Source: CAVSVP01 sp963731125
GTDB lineage: Bacteria; Pseudomonadota; Gammaproteobacteria; Competibacterales; Competibacteraceae
Length of the DNA stretch: 64,000 nt
Direction of reading: 5' to 3'
NCBI GenBank assembly: GCA_963731125.1
Contig: CAVSVP010000007.1
Location: 372,001-436,000 of the forward strand
Both the position numbers and the translations under genes were made by a program. Positions 44,777 through 53,361 of the stretch are shown here, piece after piece. Each line of letters starts with the position of its first letter. Position 1 is the stretch's first letter. The notes beneath the pieces were generated by a model. The model was given only the letters and a program-made list of their open reading frames with translations. It searched no databases and was not told the DNA's origin.

Positions 44777-46874
44777 TACTATTTCCACCAAGGTCACCTC
44801 CACCCACCAGGCGAAGCTGGCCTATGTCTATATTCGCCAGTCCTCACTGAGCCAGGTCACCCGCCACGGCGAGAGCACGGCATTACCATATCGCTTAGCC
44901 GAGCGGGCAACGGCACTGGGCTGGCCAGCAGAACGGGTCAAATTGATCGATGAAGATCTGGGTAAAAGTGGGGCCTCCAGCGAGCAACGCGTTGGCTTTC
45001 AGCAACTGCTGGCTGAGATTGGCCTGGCGCGGGTGGGTATCGTCCTGAGCTGGGATGCCTCGCGGCTGGCGCGTAACAATAGCGATTGGCACCAATGGAT
45101 CGAGTTGTGCTCGATGTTCGGTGTGCTGATTGCCGATGGCGAGCAGCTCTATGACCCCCGTCAATATCACGATCGACTGCTGTTGGGGTTGAGTGGGATG
45201 ATGAGCGAAGCGGAACTGCATCAGCTCAAACTGCGTCTGCATGCCGGCGAACGTCAGAAAGCCGAGCGTGGTGAATTGCGCCTGCCGTTACCCGCGGGCC
45301 TGGAGCGGCAGCGCGATGGTAGCGTCATCCTGAACCCGGATGAGGAAATCCAGACGCGGATCCGCCTGGTCTTGGCTAAATTCGACGAACTCGGCAGTGC
45401 TCGTGCCGTGATGCGCTATCTGCTCCAGCACGAGCTACGGTTACCCACCCGGCCGCTGCGCGGCCCGGCAGTGCATCCGATTGTCTGGCAGCCGGCGAGT
45501 AGCCGTCGCGTGCTGGATATTGTGCACAACCCCGCCTATGCCGGTGCGTATACTTACGGGCGCAGCACCATCGACCCGAGCCGACGCCGGCCGGGTCACC
45601 CCGCCAGCGGCATTGTGCAACGGCCGCTAGAACAATGGCCGGTGTGTCTTCACAATCACTACCCCGCCTATATTAGCTGGGCGCAGTATCTGCGTAACCA
45701 CCAGCGCCTGCTGGATAACCAAAATCACTACCAGGCCAATCACCCTGGCGTACCCCGCCAGGGCCAGGCACGCCTGCAGGGGATTGTGTTATGGGGTCGT
45801 TGCGGGGCACGAATGCGGTTGCGCTACTCAGGTCCCGAAGGGCAATATCCGGCCTATACCTGCCGGGAGGCTCACCACTGCTATCAGTTACCGTACTGTC
45901 AGGAAACGCGTGCCATCGCGCTGGATGAAGCCGTGCAAGCGCAGTGGCTAGCGGCACTGGCGCCCGATAAACTCGCCGTGGCGGTAGCCGCCCTGGCGCA
46001 GTTAGACCACGAAACCGAGACGCGCCAACGGCAATGGCAATTACGCTTAGAACGGAGTCGCTATGATGCCCAGCGCGCCCAGCGTCAGTACCATAGCGTG
46101 GAGCCCGAGAATCGGTTGGTCGCCCGCCAACTAGAAAGCCAATGGGAACACCAACTGCGCGCGCTCGAAGCATTGGAGCACGCTTATCAACGTTGGCTTG
46201 ACCAGCAGTCATTTACCCTCACTGACCCAGATCGGCAGGCGATTCTCGCCTTGGCTGAAGACCTCCCCGCCGTCTGGCAGGCCCTCACCACGACGAGTGC
46301 TGATCGCAAACACCTCGTGCGCCTCGTCATCGAATCGGTGATCGTCGATGCCAAACGCGAGCGCGGTTATCTTTGGTATCAAATCAATTGGCAAACGGGC
46401 GCCACCAGTGAACATCGGTTACGACGGAAAGTCATGCGCAATGAGGAACATCCTCAGCTTGACGCCTTGCAGCAGCGGATGCACGAGCTCTGTGACGGCA
46501 ACCAGCAGGATGCCGAGATTGCCACCCTCCTCAATACCGAAGGGTTTCTCACCGCACGCGCCCAGCCTTTTACCGGCAAAAATGTCTGGTGTCTACGTCA
46601 GCAGTGGCAATTGCCTTCCTCGAAAGAAGCGGGTAACCATCACCACCCACCGCAATGGCCGGATGGAACCTACTCGATTGCTGGTGTCGCTGAGGCGGTT
46701 GGGGTAACGGTAGGGACGGTGTTTAAATGGGTACGCCAGGCGCGTATTCAGGGCCAGCAACTCGCGAAGGGAATGCCTTGGAAAGTTTCACTAACAGAGG
46801 GACAAATTCTCTCTCTGCAGCATTATGTCAAACGCGTACGACGCGTTAAACAATCGACTAGGGAGGCATCATGA
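44760..46874 (+). CDS. Large serine recombinase 2
   Basis: 704 aa, uninterrupted. Catalytic domain with Ser28 in AYVYIRQSSLSQ, DEDLGKSGASSEQRVGFQQL, SRLARNNSDWHQWIEL (Arg residues of the active site); Recombinase domain (LPAGLERQRDGSVILNPDEE, DIVHNPAYAGAYTYGR); zinc ribbon in which the first Cys is Trp (LWGRCGARM, then YTCREAHHCYQLPYC); coiled coil (RSRYDAQRAQRQYHSVEPEN); and an added C-terminal helix-turn-helix (YSIAGVAEAVGVTVGTVFKW, about 630). Such enzymes integrate or excise DNA between short att sites. Probably functional apart from the altered zinc ribbon. Confidence 0.93.
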   Translation: MMSSCNTISTKVTSTHQAKLAYVYIRQSSLSQVTRHGESTALPYRLAERATALGWPAERVKLIDEDLGKSGASSEQRVGFQQLLAEIGLARVGIVLSWDASRLARNNSDWHQWIELCSMFGVLIADGEQLYDPRQYHDRLLLGLSGMMSEAELHQLKLRLHAGERQKAERGELRLPLPAGLERQRDGSVILNPDEEIQTRIRLVLAKFDELGSARAVMRYLLQHELRLPTRPLRGPAVHPIVWQPASSRRVLDIVHNPAYAGAYTYGRSTIDPSRRRPGHPASGIVQRPLEQWPVCLHNHYPAYISWAQYLRNHQRLLDNQNHYQANHPGVPRQGQARLQGIVLWGRCGARMRLRYSGPEGQYPAYTCREAHHCYQLPYCQETRAIALDEAVQAQWLAALAPDKLAVAVAALAQLDHETETRQRQWQLRLERSRYDAQRAQRQYHSVEPENRLVARQLESQWEHQLRALEALEHAYQRWLDQQSFTLTDPDRQAILALAEDLPAVWQALTTTSADRKHLVRLVIESVIVDAKRERGYLWYQINWQTGATSEHRLRRKVMRNEEHPQLDALQQRMHELCDGNQQDAEIATLLNTEGFLTARAQPFTGKNVWCLRQQWQLPSSKEAGNHHHPPQWPDGTYSIAGVAEAVGVTVGTVFKWVRQARIQGQQLAKGMPWKVSLTEGQILSLQHYVKRVRRVKQSTREAS

Positions 46875-46988
46875 AAGCTTCTTCGATGACAATATCGCTG
46901 TGCCCATTGTGGACCGTCTCATTCATCATTCGCACATCTTCCATGTTGGGAGGGGAAAGTTATCGCTTGAAGCAGAAACTAGGAAATT
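46875..46988 (+). pseudogene. istB: istB C-terminal fragment (IS21-1)
   Basis: Reads ESFFDDNIAVPIVDRLIHHSHIFHV, the usual end of IstB, then needs removal of one base in GGGAGGGG to continue GGESYRLKQKLGN and stop (TGA 46988). It follows the recombinase 2 stop directly, marking the right edge of the insertion in istB. Confidence 0.85.
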
Positions 46989-47059
46989 GATTGCTCGACA
47001 CCCAAAGGGAGGGTCAATTTTGTTGGCCAATAGGGAGTCAATTATTCTGGCCATTGACA

Positions 47060-47944
47060 AAGGAGAAGCCGATCGAGGCGATCGGGGTCTTGAAGTTGGG
47101 TATCTTCCAGCGCAAAACCGCGACGCTTGAAGTCGGAAAACGTGGGTTCAATAGCCCAGCGCGCCCCATCATCCAGCACGGCTGCCCGGCAGGGAGCGCA
47201 ATCCATCGCGATGCTCCACGGCTCGGGATGCCCCGCTTCGTGCAACACGCCGACATGGGTCGGTACACCCTGTTCAAACCGGTGGACGTCAGGCACATAG
47301 CGCTCGGTCACGCCAGCGGCCAAAGCCCCCGTCGTGTGCACATCACCGACGCCGATATCCACGCTCAGATTGTCCTTCAAGCGCAGCCGGTAATGCCAAC
47401 CGTGGCGGTGCAGCCAGTCAAACAACGCCACGGACGGATAAAACCGATCGGCCAACAACATCACCGCCGCCCCCGCCGGCAACCCGTCTCGGACGCGCTC
47501 CAACACCCCCTGTTGGCCGGCAAACCCAATATTCGCCGCCCCCGCTTCTACCCGCCAGGCCAACGCCAGCGAGCGATCCCCTACCCGCACGCTGAGCAGC
47601 AATACCGCAAACCGATCGCCTACGTCGGTTTGGGCAAGACTCAGCAGCACCGTCTGACCGTGAGCGGCCGCCTCCGCCAGTACCGCTCGGGCAACCGGCT
47701 CCAGAATCGCCGCGCTTTCCAGCCGCGGATTCTTTAACAGCCGTCGCAGCCATTGCTCACGCATGTCCTAGCGCTCCGTCTCCAACGGCAACACGTTCGC
47801 TAATTCCGCCGTATTCGGCGTGCGTACCTCCCGCATCGCTCCTACCGCCAGCGACAGCTTCTTCACTACCGTTTTACACAACCTCGGTAAGGCTTCTTTC
47901 AGCCCGCGTTCCACTTCCTCCGCCAGTCTTTTGACACTCCCCAT
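47060..47944 (-). pseudogene. ISx transposase N-terminal part, with in-frame amber
   Basis: From ATG 47944: GSVKRLAEEVERGLKEALPR ... NVLPLETER, then TAG (47770-47768), then DMREQWLRRLLKNPRLESAA in the same frame. DDE elements are visible: Asp in AAVMLLADRFYPSVALFDW and Glu in RWAIEPTFSDFKRRGFALED. It is cut at 47060 by IS21-1 and continues at 30859. The same TAG occurs in the separate fragment at 33097-33599. Confidence 0.85.
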
Positions 47945-48051
47945 TGGCCCCACCGATCATAGTGGCTCAGTTGCGCTAGTTTATCTCAAAACTGATAGGT
48001 GGTAAGCTGTAGCTGCTGCGACTTGATTCATCATACACAACGTCCAGCTTT

Positions 48052-48321
48052 GACTTAGATGTCTTTTCTGTTTGAAAAACTGTTCGCAGGTAAGTGCACA
48101 GCGGACACGGCATTCAGCTCCTGTACTAATGATCGCAAAGCCTTACTTGCTCTACGTCTGGCGCAATCCTTCCAGCCATGGTGTTTGTGGGCGATTGGGG
48201 AATATTTTATTTAGGCACCGATTGATAACGCACAGGGAGCGGGGCTTGTTCTCTGCAAATTCAAAATTAGCCGAGCCACCCAGATGAGTGGCAATATCAT
48301 TTGTCAGTTGACGTTCGTATA
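48052..48321 (-). pseudogene. SDR/epimerase remnant, C-terminal fragment
   Basis: Minus strand reads YERQLTNDIATHLGGSANFEF near 48318 and ends with PQTPWLEGLRQT, the typical tail of NAD-dependent sugar epimerases/reductases, before a stop near 48150. It is separated from the 49682-49830 fragment by an IS630 element and is out of frame with it even after removing the IS. Confidence 0.5.
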
Positions 48322-49679
48322 GTACAAGTCATATGAATTGATACTATTTACTGACGTTGATCTAGCAGTACATCCTCAGTCCAAAAGTCGTCCTCGACCT
48401 TACGCACTTTCCTGATCAACCCGGTGCAGGTCTCTTCGGTAACGCTTTCGAAGGCTTCATCCAATTGCTCCAACAGATAGGCCATGGTGAACTTGCTATG
48501 GCGAGCAATCTGATTCTTGACGACTGCCCAACAGGTTTCAATGGGCTGCAGCTCAGGGTGGTAGGGCGGCGTGCGTAATATCTCGTGGCCATGTTCAGCC
48601 GCCAATTCATCCAGAGCGTAGACCGGTGCCGGCGCCAATTTCTCGAGAAGTTCTACTAATTCGGCCTTGAGACAATCGTCGCTAACGGGGACCCCCTGGT
48701 TTCTCAACCAAGCCGATATGCGGTCTTTTTTGCAGATCGCCGTCGGGGCGGAATGTCCCGATAAGACATTGTGATAAGAGGCATTGTCCATGATGATCAA
48801 CGCCTTGTCAGGAATGTTGGGAAGCAACTGCTGGGTGAACCATTTGGTGAACCACTCCTGATTCATTGGACCGTGATAGTCTCCCGTTTTCCGCGTGCTC
48901 TTGAAGGTCAATTTCGCACCCGGTATCCAGCCGCTGCGGGTAATGGCATGAATAATGATGAGACCCTCACCTTTGCCCGTCAGCTTTTGTACCCATGGAC
49001 CATCCTCATCTGAGTACCAAATAAAATCATTGCTATGGTTCTTGTTCACGTACGATTCATCCACATAAACCTCGGGACGAACCACGTCGTCGCCACGGCG
49101 ATTCGCCCGCTTTTCGCGCAGATACCGCTGACGCGCGGCTACCACATGATCTTTTTCTTTAAGGTGTTGTGAGCGCGTGCCCTTGCCGAACGTAAACCCC
49201 CATCGATCAAGAGTACGACCCAGGGTCCTCAGGCTGAACGGCTGATCGCCCACGGCCTGTTTCAGATGCTCAGCCAACCTCTCAAGCGTCAGGTGCGACC
49301 CCGTTCGGTTTGCTTTACGAACATATTCCCGGGTGATTGTCTGCAGCGCATCCGGTATGGCTCGTGGCGGTCGGCCTCGGCGAATGTCCTCTCCCCTGGC
49401 CAGCAGATCCGGGCTTCGGTTGTAGTCAGCCATGACCCGCTTCACCGTCGCTACACCCACCCCTAAGGCGTGGGCTGCTCTTTCAGTACTCGTACCTCCC
49501 TGCTCACGCAAGTCGCCTTTCGTACGGTCAAAATAGCCCTTCACCAATACGATTGCCCTCTTAAACTCAGGCGTGAGAGGGCTTCCTTGAGTAGCCATAC
49601 TCTTTGCTCCCAAATTTGAGTTTTAGCTACCATCATATCACATCTTTTTCCAATAAGTATCAATTCATATGACTTAAAC
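48322..49679 (-). mobile_element. IS630-family element
   Basis: 1,358 bp; ends AAGTCATATGAATTGATACT inverted at both sides, flanked by TA (48320-48321, 49680-49681), the IS630/mariner target. Confidence 0.9.
48348..49598 (-). CDS. IS630-family transposase
   Basis: 416 aa from ATG 49598 (GGAG 8 nt upstream). N-terminal helix-turn-helix (STERAAHALGVGVATVKRVM), winged segment, then mariner-like catalytic domain: Asp in PEVYVDESYVNKNHSNDF, Asp in ALIIMDNASYHNV, Glu in TPPYHPELQPIETCWAVVKN. Intact and likely functional. Confidence 0.92.
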   Translation of the reverse strand: MATQGSPLTPEFKRAIVLVKGYFDRTKGDLREQGGTSTERAAHALGVGVATVKRVMADYNRSPDLLARGEDIRRGRPPRAIPDALQTITREYVRKANRTGSHLTLERLAEHLKQAVGDQPFSLRTLGRTLDRWGFTFGKGTRSQHLKEKDHVVAARQRYLREKRANRRGDDVVRPEVYVDESYVNKNHSNDFIWYSDEDGPWVQKLTGKGEGLIIIHAITRSGWIPGAKLTFKSTRKTGDYHGPMNQEWFTKWFTQQLLPNIPDKALIIMDNASYHNVLSGHSAPTAICKKDRISAWLRNQGVPVSDDCLKAELVELLEKLAPAPVYALDELAAEHGHEILRTPPYHPELQPIETCWAVVKNQIARHSKFTMAYLLEQLDEAFESVTEETCTGLIRKVRKVEDDFWTEDVLLDQRQ

Positions 49680-49681
49680 TA

Positions 49682-49830
49682 TACAACGCCGTCGGATCAC
49701 CAATATTAACCAAGTGATTTCCCGGATTGGCAAGTAGCCACTCAAGCACTGCCGTCAAATCGGCAATAAACACCGGGGGAAAGATAATCGCCGCAAGAAC
49801 TAGCGGTAAGCATTACTTCACCCTGTTTAA
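49682..49830 (-). pseudogene. SDR/epimerase remnant, middle fragment
   Basis: Reads PPVFIADLTAVLEWLLANPG then NHLVNIGDPTALY, a pattern expected about two thirds along an NAD-dependent epimerase. An in-frame TAA lies near the IS701 edge. Roughly 190 residues between this and the N-terminal fragment at 51379-51573 are missing. Confidence 0.5.
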
Positions 49831-51378
49831 CTTGACAATGTCACATTACCCAACTGCCGAGTGAGTTTGTATCATAATGATTTTTTGTAGAAAAGCGATG
49901 ATGACAAAAAAGAGTTGGGACGTCGGTGGGGCCTTATGCCCGAAGCGATCCACACGCTGGGACAGCGGCTGCATGAGTGTTGGGATCGCTACCGGAGCTG
50001 TTTCGAGACCCAAACCCGAGACGGCAACGCCTACGCGCGGCATTACCTGAGCGGGCTGCTGCGCATGGAGGGGAACCGACACTATAGCGGAATAGGCCAC
50101 GAGACGGGTGTTGAAGGGCAAAACCTCCAGCACTTCATGAGCCATTCTCCGTGGTCGGCCGAGGCGGTCTACCGGCAGGTGCAAGAGGAAGTGAAAGCCA
50201 CGCCGGAGCTGACCCGTGGCGGGGTGTTGTTGGTAGACGAAAGCGCCGAGGAGAAGGCGGGCGAGGCCAGTGCGGGAGCGGCCAAACAATATAACGGGCG
50301 GCGCGGCAAAGTCGAGACGAGCCAAGTGGGGGTGTTGTTGAGCTATGTGAACCTCACGGTGGCGGCGGGATTTTGGACCTGGCTCACGGGCAAGCTGTTT
50401 CTGCCGGAAGCATGGTTTGAAGCCAGCTACGAGAAACGGCGTCAGCGACTGGGCATTCCGGAGTCGCTGCGCTTCAAAACCAAGGTGGCATTGGCCTGGG
50501 ACGGGATTACAGAGGTCATCACGGGCGGTCTGCCATTCGAGATCGTCGGCTTTGATAGCCTGTATGGACGTAGTGGCTGGCTGCGGGCCCAGGTGCGACA
50601 GGCGAACCGGCGGTATATGGCCGAGATACCGGCTGATACCACCGTGTACCTGACACAGCCGACGCTCGGTCTCCCGGCACGCCACGGTAAGCGAGGAAGA
50701 CAGCCGACCCGGGTACAGGTGCTCTCGGGGGAACCGGTACGCGCGGATAGCCTACGTGAGACCATGGACTGGCAGCGGCTTCGGGTTCGCGCAACCGAAC
50801 GGGGTGAGCTGAACGAACGCTTTGCCGCGCGCCGCGTCTGGATCGTCCAGGAGGGCCACGCCGTGGAAGAATGGCTGGTGATGCGTGAAGAGGCTATCGA
50901 CCGCTACCGCTATGCCCTGTGTCATGCCGCCGCGGACACGCCACTGGCACAACTGGCGTGGTGGAAATGCCAGCGCTACTTCATCGAACGCGCCAACCAG
51001 GATGCTAAGTCCGAGTTGGGCTGGGATGAGTGGCAAGCGCAGAAGTACTGTGCTTGGGATCATCATCTCGCCTTGACGGTGCTCGCGTCCTGGTTCATTG
51101 CCCAAACCCAAATCGACTGGGCACAGGCTCATCCGCGTGATCCGGCGTTGCTCGAAGCACTGGAGACGGATGTCCTACCGGCCCTGTCGGTGGCCAATGT
51201 CAGAGAGTTATTGCGCGCGGTCATGCCCCTGAAACGCTTGACCGAAGAACAAGCCACGGAGCGGGTTGTCGAGCATTTGCTCAATCGCACACGATCACGA
51301 AAAAGCAAGTTTAAAAAGCAACGAATTGAAAACAGAGCCCACACCGGCTCGACGTGAGGCTAATGTGACATTGTCAAG
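49831..51378 (+). mobile_element. IS701-family element, copy 2
   Basis: 1,548 bp, same ends as copy 1 and opposite orientation. Flanks differ (TTAA left, GTAA right), so unlike copy 1 there is no target duplication; this agrees with a deletion next to the element. Confidence 0.92.
49915..51357 (+). CDS. IS701-family transposase, copy 2
   Basis: 480 aa from TTG. The same DDE landmarks as copy 1: VLLVDESAEEKAGEASAG, FEIVGFDSLYGRSGWL, RYFIERANQDAKSELGWDE. Intact. Substitutions relative to copy 1 are scattered, so the two copies are not a very recent duplication of each other. Confidence 0.92.
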   Translation: MGRRWGLMPEAIHTLGQRLHECWDRYRSCFETQTRDGNAYARHYLSGLLRMEGNRHYSGIGHETGVEGQNLQHFMSHSPWSAEAVYRQVQEEVKATPELTRGGVLLVDESAEEKAGEASAGAAKQYNGRRGKVETSQVGVLLSYVNLTVAAGFWTWLTGKLFLPEAWFEASYEKRRQRLGIPESLRFKTKVALAWDGITEVITGGLPFEIVGFDSLYGRSGWLRAQVRQANRRYMAEIPADTTVYLTQPTLGLPARHGKRGRQPTRVQVLSGEPVRADSLRETMDWQRLRVRATERGELNERFAARRVWIVQEGHAVEEWLVMREEAIDRYRYALCHAAADTPLAQLAWWKCQRYFIERANQDAKSELGWDEWQAQKYCAWDHHLALTVLASWFIAQTQIDWAQAHPRDPALLEALETDVLPALSVANVRELLRAVMPLKRLTEEQATERVVEHLLNRTRSRKSKFKKQRIENRAHTGST

Positions 51379-51573
51379 GTAATCGCGCCGCATTAAAAAG
51401 TAGCAACATCCTTTGCGCTTTGACCAAATCCCACTTGCTTGCAGCGCTGCTAATAAACTGCGACCGATAAATCCGGTCGCACCGGTGATGAGCAGCGTGG
51501 CGGGAAGGTGCTCGGGGGTATCCTGATGTATCGATGAGTCGTGGTATACGGGATTGTGTTTCACACTTACCAA
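51379..51573 (-). pseudogene. SDR/epimerase remnant, N-terminal fragment
   Basis: Starts near 51573 (KHNPVYHDSSIHQDTPEHLP) and contains ATLLITGATGFIGRSLLAAL, the Rossmann GxxGxxG motif of atypical short-chain dehydrogenases/epimerases. IS701 copy 2 cuts it after about 60 codons. The two downstream fragments at 49682-49830 and 48052-48321 are probably parts of the same former gene. Confidence 0.7.
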
Positions 51574-51872
51574 GGTTTTTCTGTAATTTTCTCAGAATCA
51601 AGCGGCGACCTGATATTTCCCATCATCGAGTAACCAAAGTAGTTGCAGTGCGTGCAAATCGGGGGGTCTGGGATTAACAGACTCAACGCCGAGTCCTTTT
51701 TACCTGTACCACTCTCTCTTCATGCTGCCTTAGACCTGAGTTTTGACAAAACGGAGCGGACTATACATGTCCAAAGTCTGGAATCAAGTACTGAGTGATG
51801 GTGTATAAAATCAACTATTTTCATAAAATGCGCTATTTAGTAACACCTTTAAAGGGCTATGACGCAGAGCCG
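51574..51872. other. Gap before gmhB-like gene
   Basis: No gene recognised. An open frame extends the phosphatase upstream to 51795, but without family similarity. TTGACA at 51735 and TATACA at 51755 are only 13 nt apart, too close for a normal promoter. Confidence 0.35.
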
Positions 51873-52412
51873 ATGAAACTCATAATTCTCGACCGTGATG
51901 GAGTTATTAACTATGATTATGACCATTACATTAAATCTCCCGAAGAATGGATTCCCATTCCAGGTAGCTTAGAGGCCATTGCTCGTTTAACTCACGCTGG
52001 CTACCACATAGGGGTTGCTACGAACCAATCTGGAGTGGGTCATGGCCTTTTCAATATAGAAACTCTACACTGCATACACCAGAAAATGCATCATCTGACT
52101 TTTGAAGCTGGGGGCTTAATTGAAGTGATCTCATTTTGTACTGCTATAGAAGAAAACCACTATTATCGCAAACCTAATCCGGGAATGTTGGAAGATATCA
52201 GTAGTCGTCTCAAAGTTAGTCTAAAAGGAGTTCCAGTCGTAGGCGACTCTCTACGTGACCTGTTAGCTGCACAAAAAGTAAGTGCTAAACCCATTTTGGT
52301 GCGCACCGGTAAGGGTGAAAAAACTCTCACAAAAATTGCGAACAACCACGATATATTAATTTTTGAAAACTTAGCTGCCGTGGCAGACTTTCTTCTTACT
52401 CACTTCGATTAA
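51873..52412 (+). CDS. gmhB: HAD phosphatase, GmhB-like (heptose bisphosphate phosphatase family)
   Basis: 179 aa from ATG 51873, where family similarity begins (KLIILDRDGVINYDYDHYIK, with the nucleophile and acid DxD). Other HAD motifs: GVATNQSGVGHG (Thr/Ser motif II), YRKPNPGML (Lys) and VPVVGDSLRDLLAA (acidic motif IV). The family removes the 7-phosphate of heptose-1,7-bisphosphate for LPS core synthesis. The zinc loop usually holding CxH...CxC is FCTAIEENHYYRKP here: only the first Cys remains. Substrate is therefore uncertain. It sits 11 nt before plsC, suggesting an envelope operon. Confidence 0.82.
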   Translation: MKLIILDRDGVINYDYDHYIKSPEEWIPIPGSLEAIARLTHAGYHIGVATNQSGVGHGLFNIETLHCIHQKMHHLTFEAGGLIEVISFCTAIEENHYYRKPNPGMLEDISSRLKVSLKGVPVVGDSLRDLLAAQKVSAKPILVRTGKGEKTLTKIANNHDILIFENLAAVADFLLTHFD

Positions 52413-52423
52413 ATAAATTTTTT

Positions 52424-53215
52424 ATGACAAGCTCTCAGGAATCTCATTTTTTTGGTGAGAATGTATTACTGATTGTTCGCTCTTTGTTGTTTTTGACAGG
52501 TATGATTTTCTCGGTGATTATATGGGGTCCTATTATCGTATTAGCCTCTTTTCTGTCCTTTGAGCGTCGCTACCGCATTGCTCAGAAATGGAGTCGCTTT
52601 ATCATTTGGTGGCTTAATAGAACGTGCAAGGTTGAACACCGGATCAGTGGGCTAGAGCATATACCTCCGGGCCCAGCCATTATTGTCGCTAAACACCAGT
52701 CCGCATGGGAGACGGTGTTTCTCCAGCAATTCATGCCTCCCCTGGCTTGGGTGGTCAAACGCGAACTCCTTTGGATTCCGCTTTTTGGTTGGGCACTCGC
52801 CACATTAAATCCTATTGCCATAAATCGTAAAACGCCGACCTCTGCTTTAAAACAAATTCTGCGGCAAGGGAAAATCTGTCTAGCTCAAAGACGTTGGGTT
52901 CTGATTTTTCCCGAAGGCACACGAACGGCTCCAGGTTACCGGAGACCTTACGGGGCAAGTGGAGCATTACTTGCAGTTAACAGCGGTTGCCCTATTCTGC
53001 CCATCGCGCACAATGCAGGAGAGTATTGGCCCCGTCGAGGCTTTCTGAAACGACCTGGCACTGTTCAACTGGTCTTCGGTCCGCCGATTATCAGTACCGG
53101 TCGTAAAGCAAAGGAACTCAACGCCTTTGTCGAAAATTGGATTGAAACAACTATGACACGCATCAGTAATTCTGCCGTTCAACCTGGCAAGACCAATTCA
53201 AAAAAAACCGTTTAA
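52424..53215 (+). CDS. plsC: 1-acyl-sn-glycerol-3-phosphate acyltransferase
   Basis: 263 aa membrane-associated acyltransferase: two N-terminal hydrophobic stretches (about 15-50), the catalytic motif as HQSAWE (HX4E variant of HX4D, about 89-94), LWIPLFGWALATLNPIAINR, and the phosphate-binding FPEGTRTAPG (about 165-174). It converts lysophosphatidic acid to phosphatidic acid. The gene pair gmhB-plsC is common in gammaproteobacteria. A strong terminator follows at 53314. Confidence 0.9.
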   Translation: MTSSQESHFFGENVLLIVRSLLFLTGMIFSVIIWGPIIVLASFLSFERRYRIAQKWSRFIIWWLNRTCKVEHRISGLEHIPPGPAIIVAKHQSAWETVFLQQFMPPLAWVVKRELLWIPLFGWALATLNPIAINRKTPTSALKQILRQGKICLAQRRWVLIFPEGTRTAPGYRRPYGASGALLAVNSGCPILPIAHNAGEYWPRRGFLKRPGTVQLVFGPPIISTGRKAKELNAFVENWIETTMTRISNSAVQPGKTNSKKTV

Positions 53216-53313
53216 TTTAGTATGTTTACTCTAATCAAAAACTTTACACTTTGAACCGTGCACAGAGCAATCTCTCCTCCTTATCTGTTGCACATCCTCC
53301 TTTGGTGGTTTTT

Positions 53314-53348
53314 GACCGGGTTCCCTCCCTCTAACCCGGTCTTTTTTT
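53314..53348 (+). terminator. Rho-independent terminator after plsC
   Basis: GACCGGGTT (53314-53322) pairs perfectly with AACCCGGTC (53333-53341), 10-nt loop, followed by seven T. Positioned between convergent plsC and menE. Confidence 0.92.
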
Positions 53349-53361
53349 ATCTTAGCCGCTC

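Larger units (their letters stand above)
30860..47059 (+). mobile_element. IS21-family element IS21-1 with a 13.8-kb nested insertion
   Basis: Left end TGTTAATGGCCAATTAAACTG (multiple NGGCCAA-type repeats to about 30910), right end the inverted equivalent finishing GGCCATTGACA at 47059; 5-bp target duplication AAGGA (30855-30859, 47060-47064). istA is complete, istB is split between about 33082 and 46875. Confidence 0.88.
30615..48006 (-). mobile_element. IS4-like element ISx, split by a 16.2-kb insertion
   Basis: Ends CTTACCACCTATCAGTTT (30615-) and inverted copy ending at 48006, with a 10-bp target duplication CTGTAGCTGC at 30605-30614 and 48007-48016. Only 245 bp at the left (30615-30859) and about 945 bp at the right (47060-48006) are its own sequence (about 1.19 kb in all). 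Everything between is the IS21-1 insertion and elements nested within it. Confidence 0.88.

Noticed and set aside
22213..51382. Completed inversion between the two IS701 copies
   Set aside because: Copy 1 has matching TTAC flanks in the present arrangement, so there is no positive evidence that an inversion has been fixed; deletion beside copy 2 explains its unmatched flanks better.
51735..51760. TTGACA/TATACA as promoter for the gmhB-like gene
   Set aside because: Spacer is only 13 nt.
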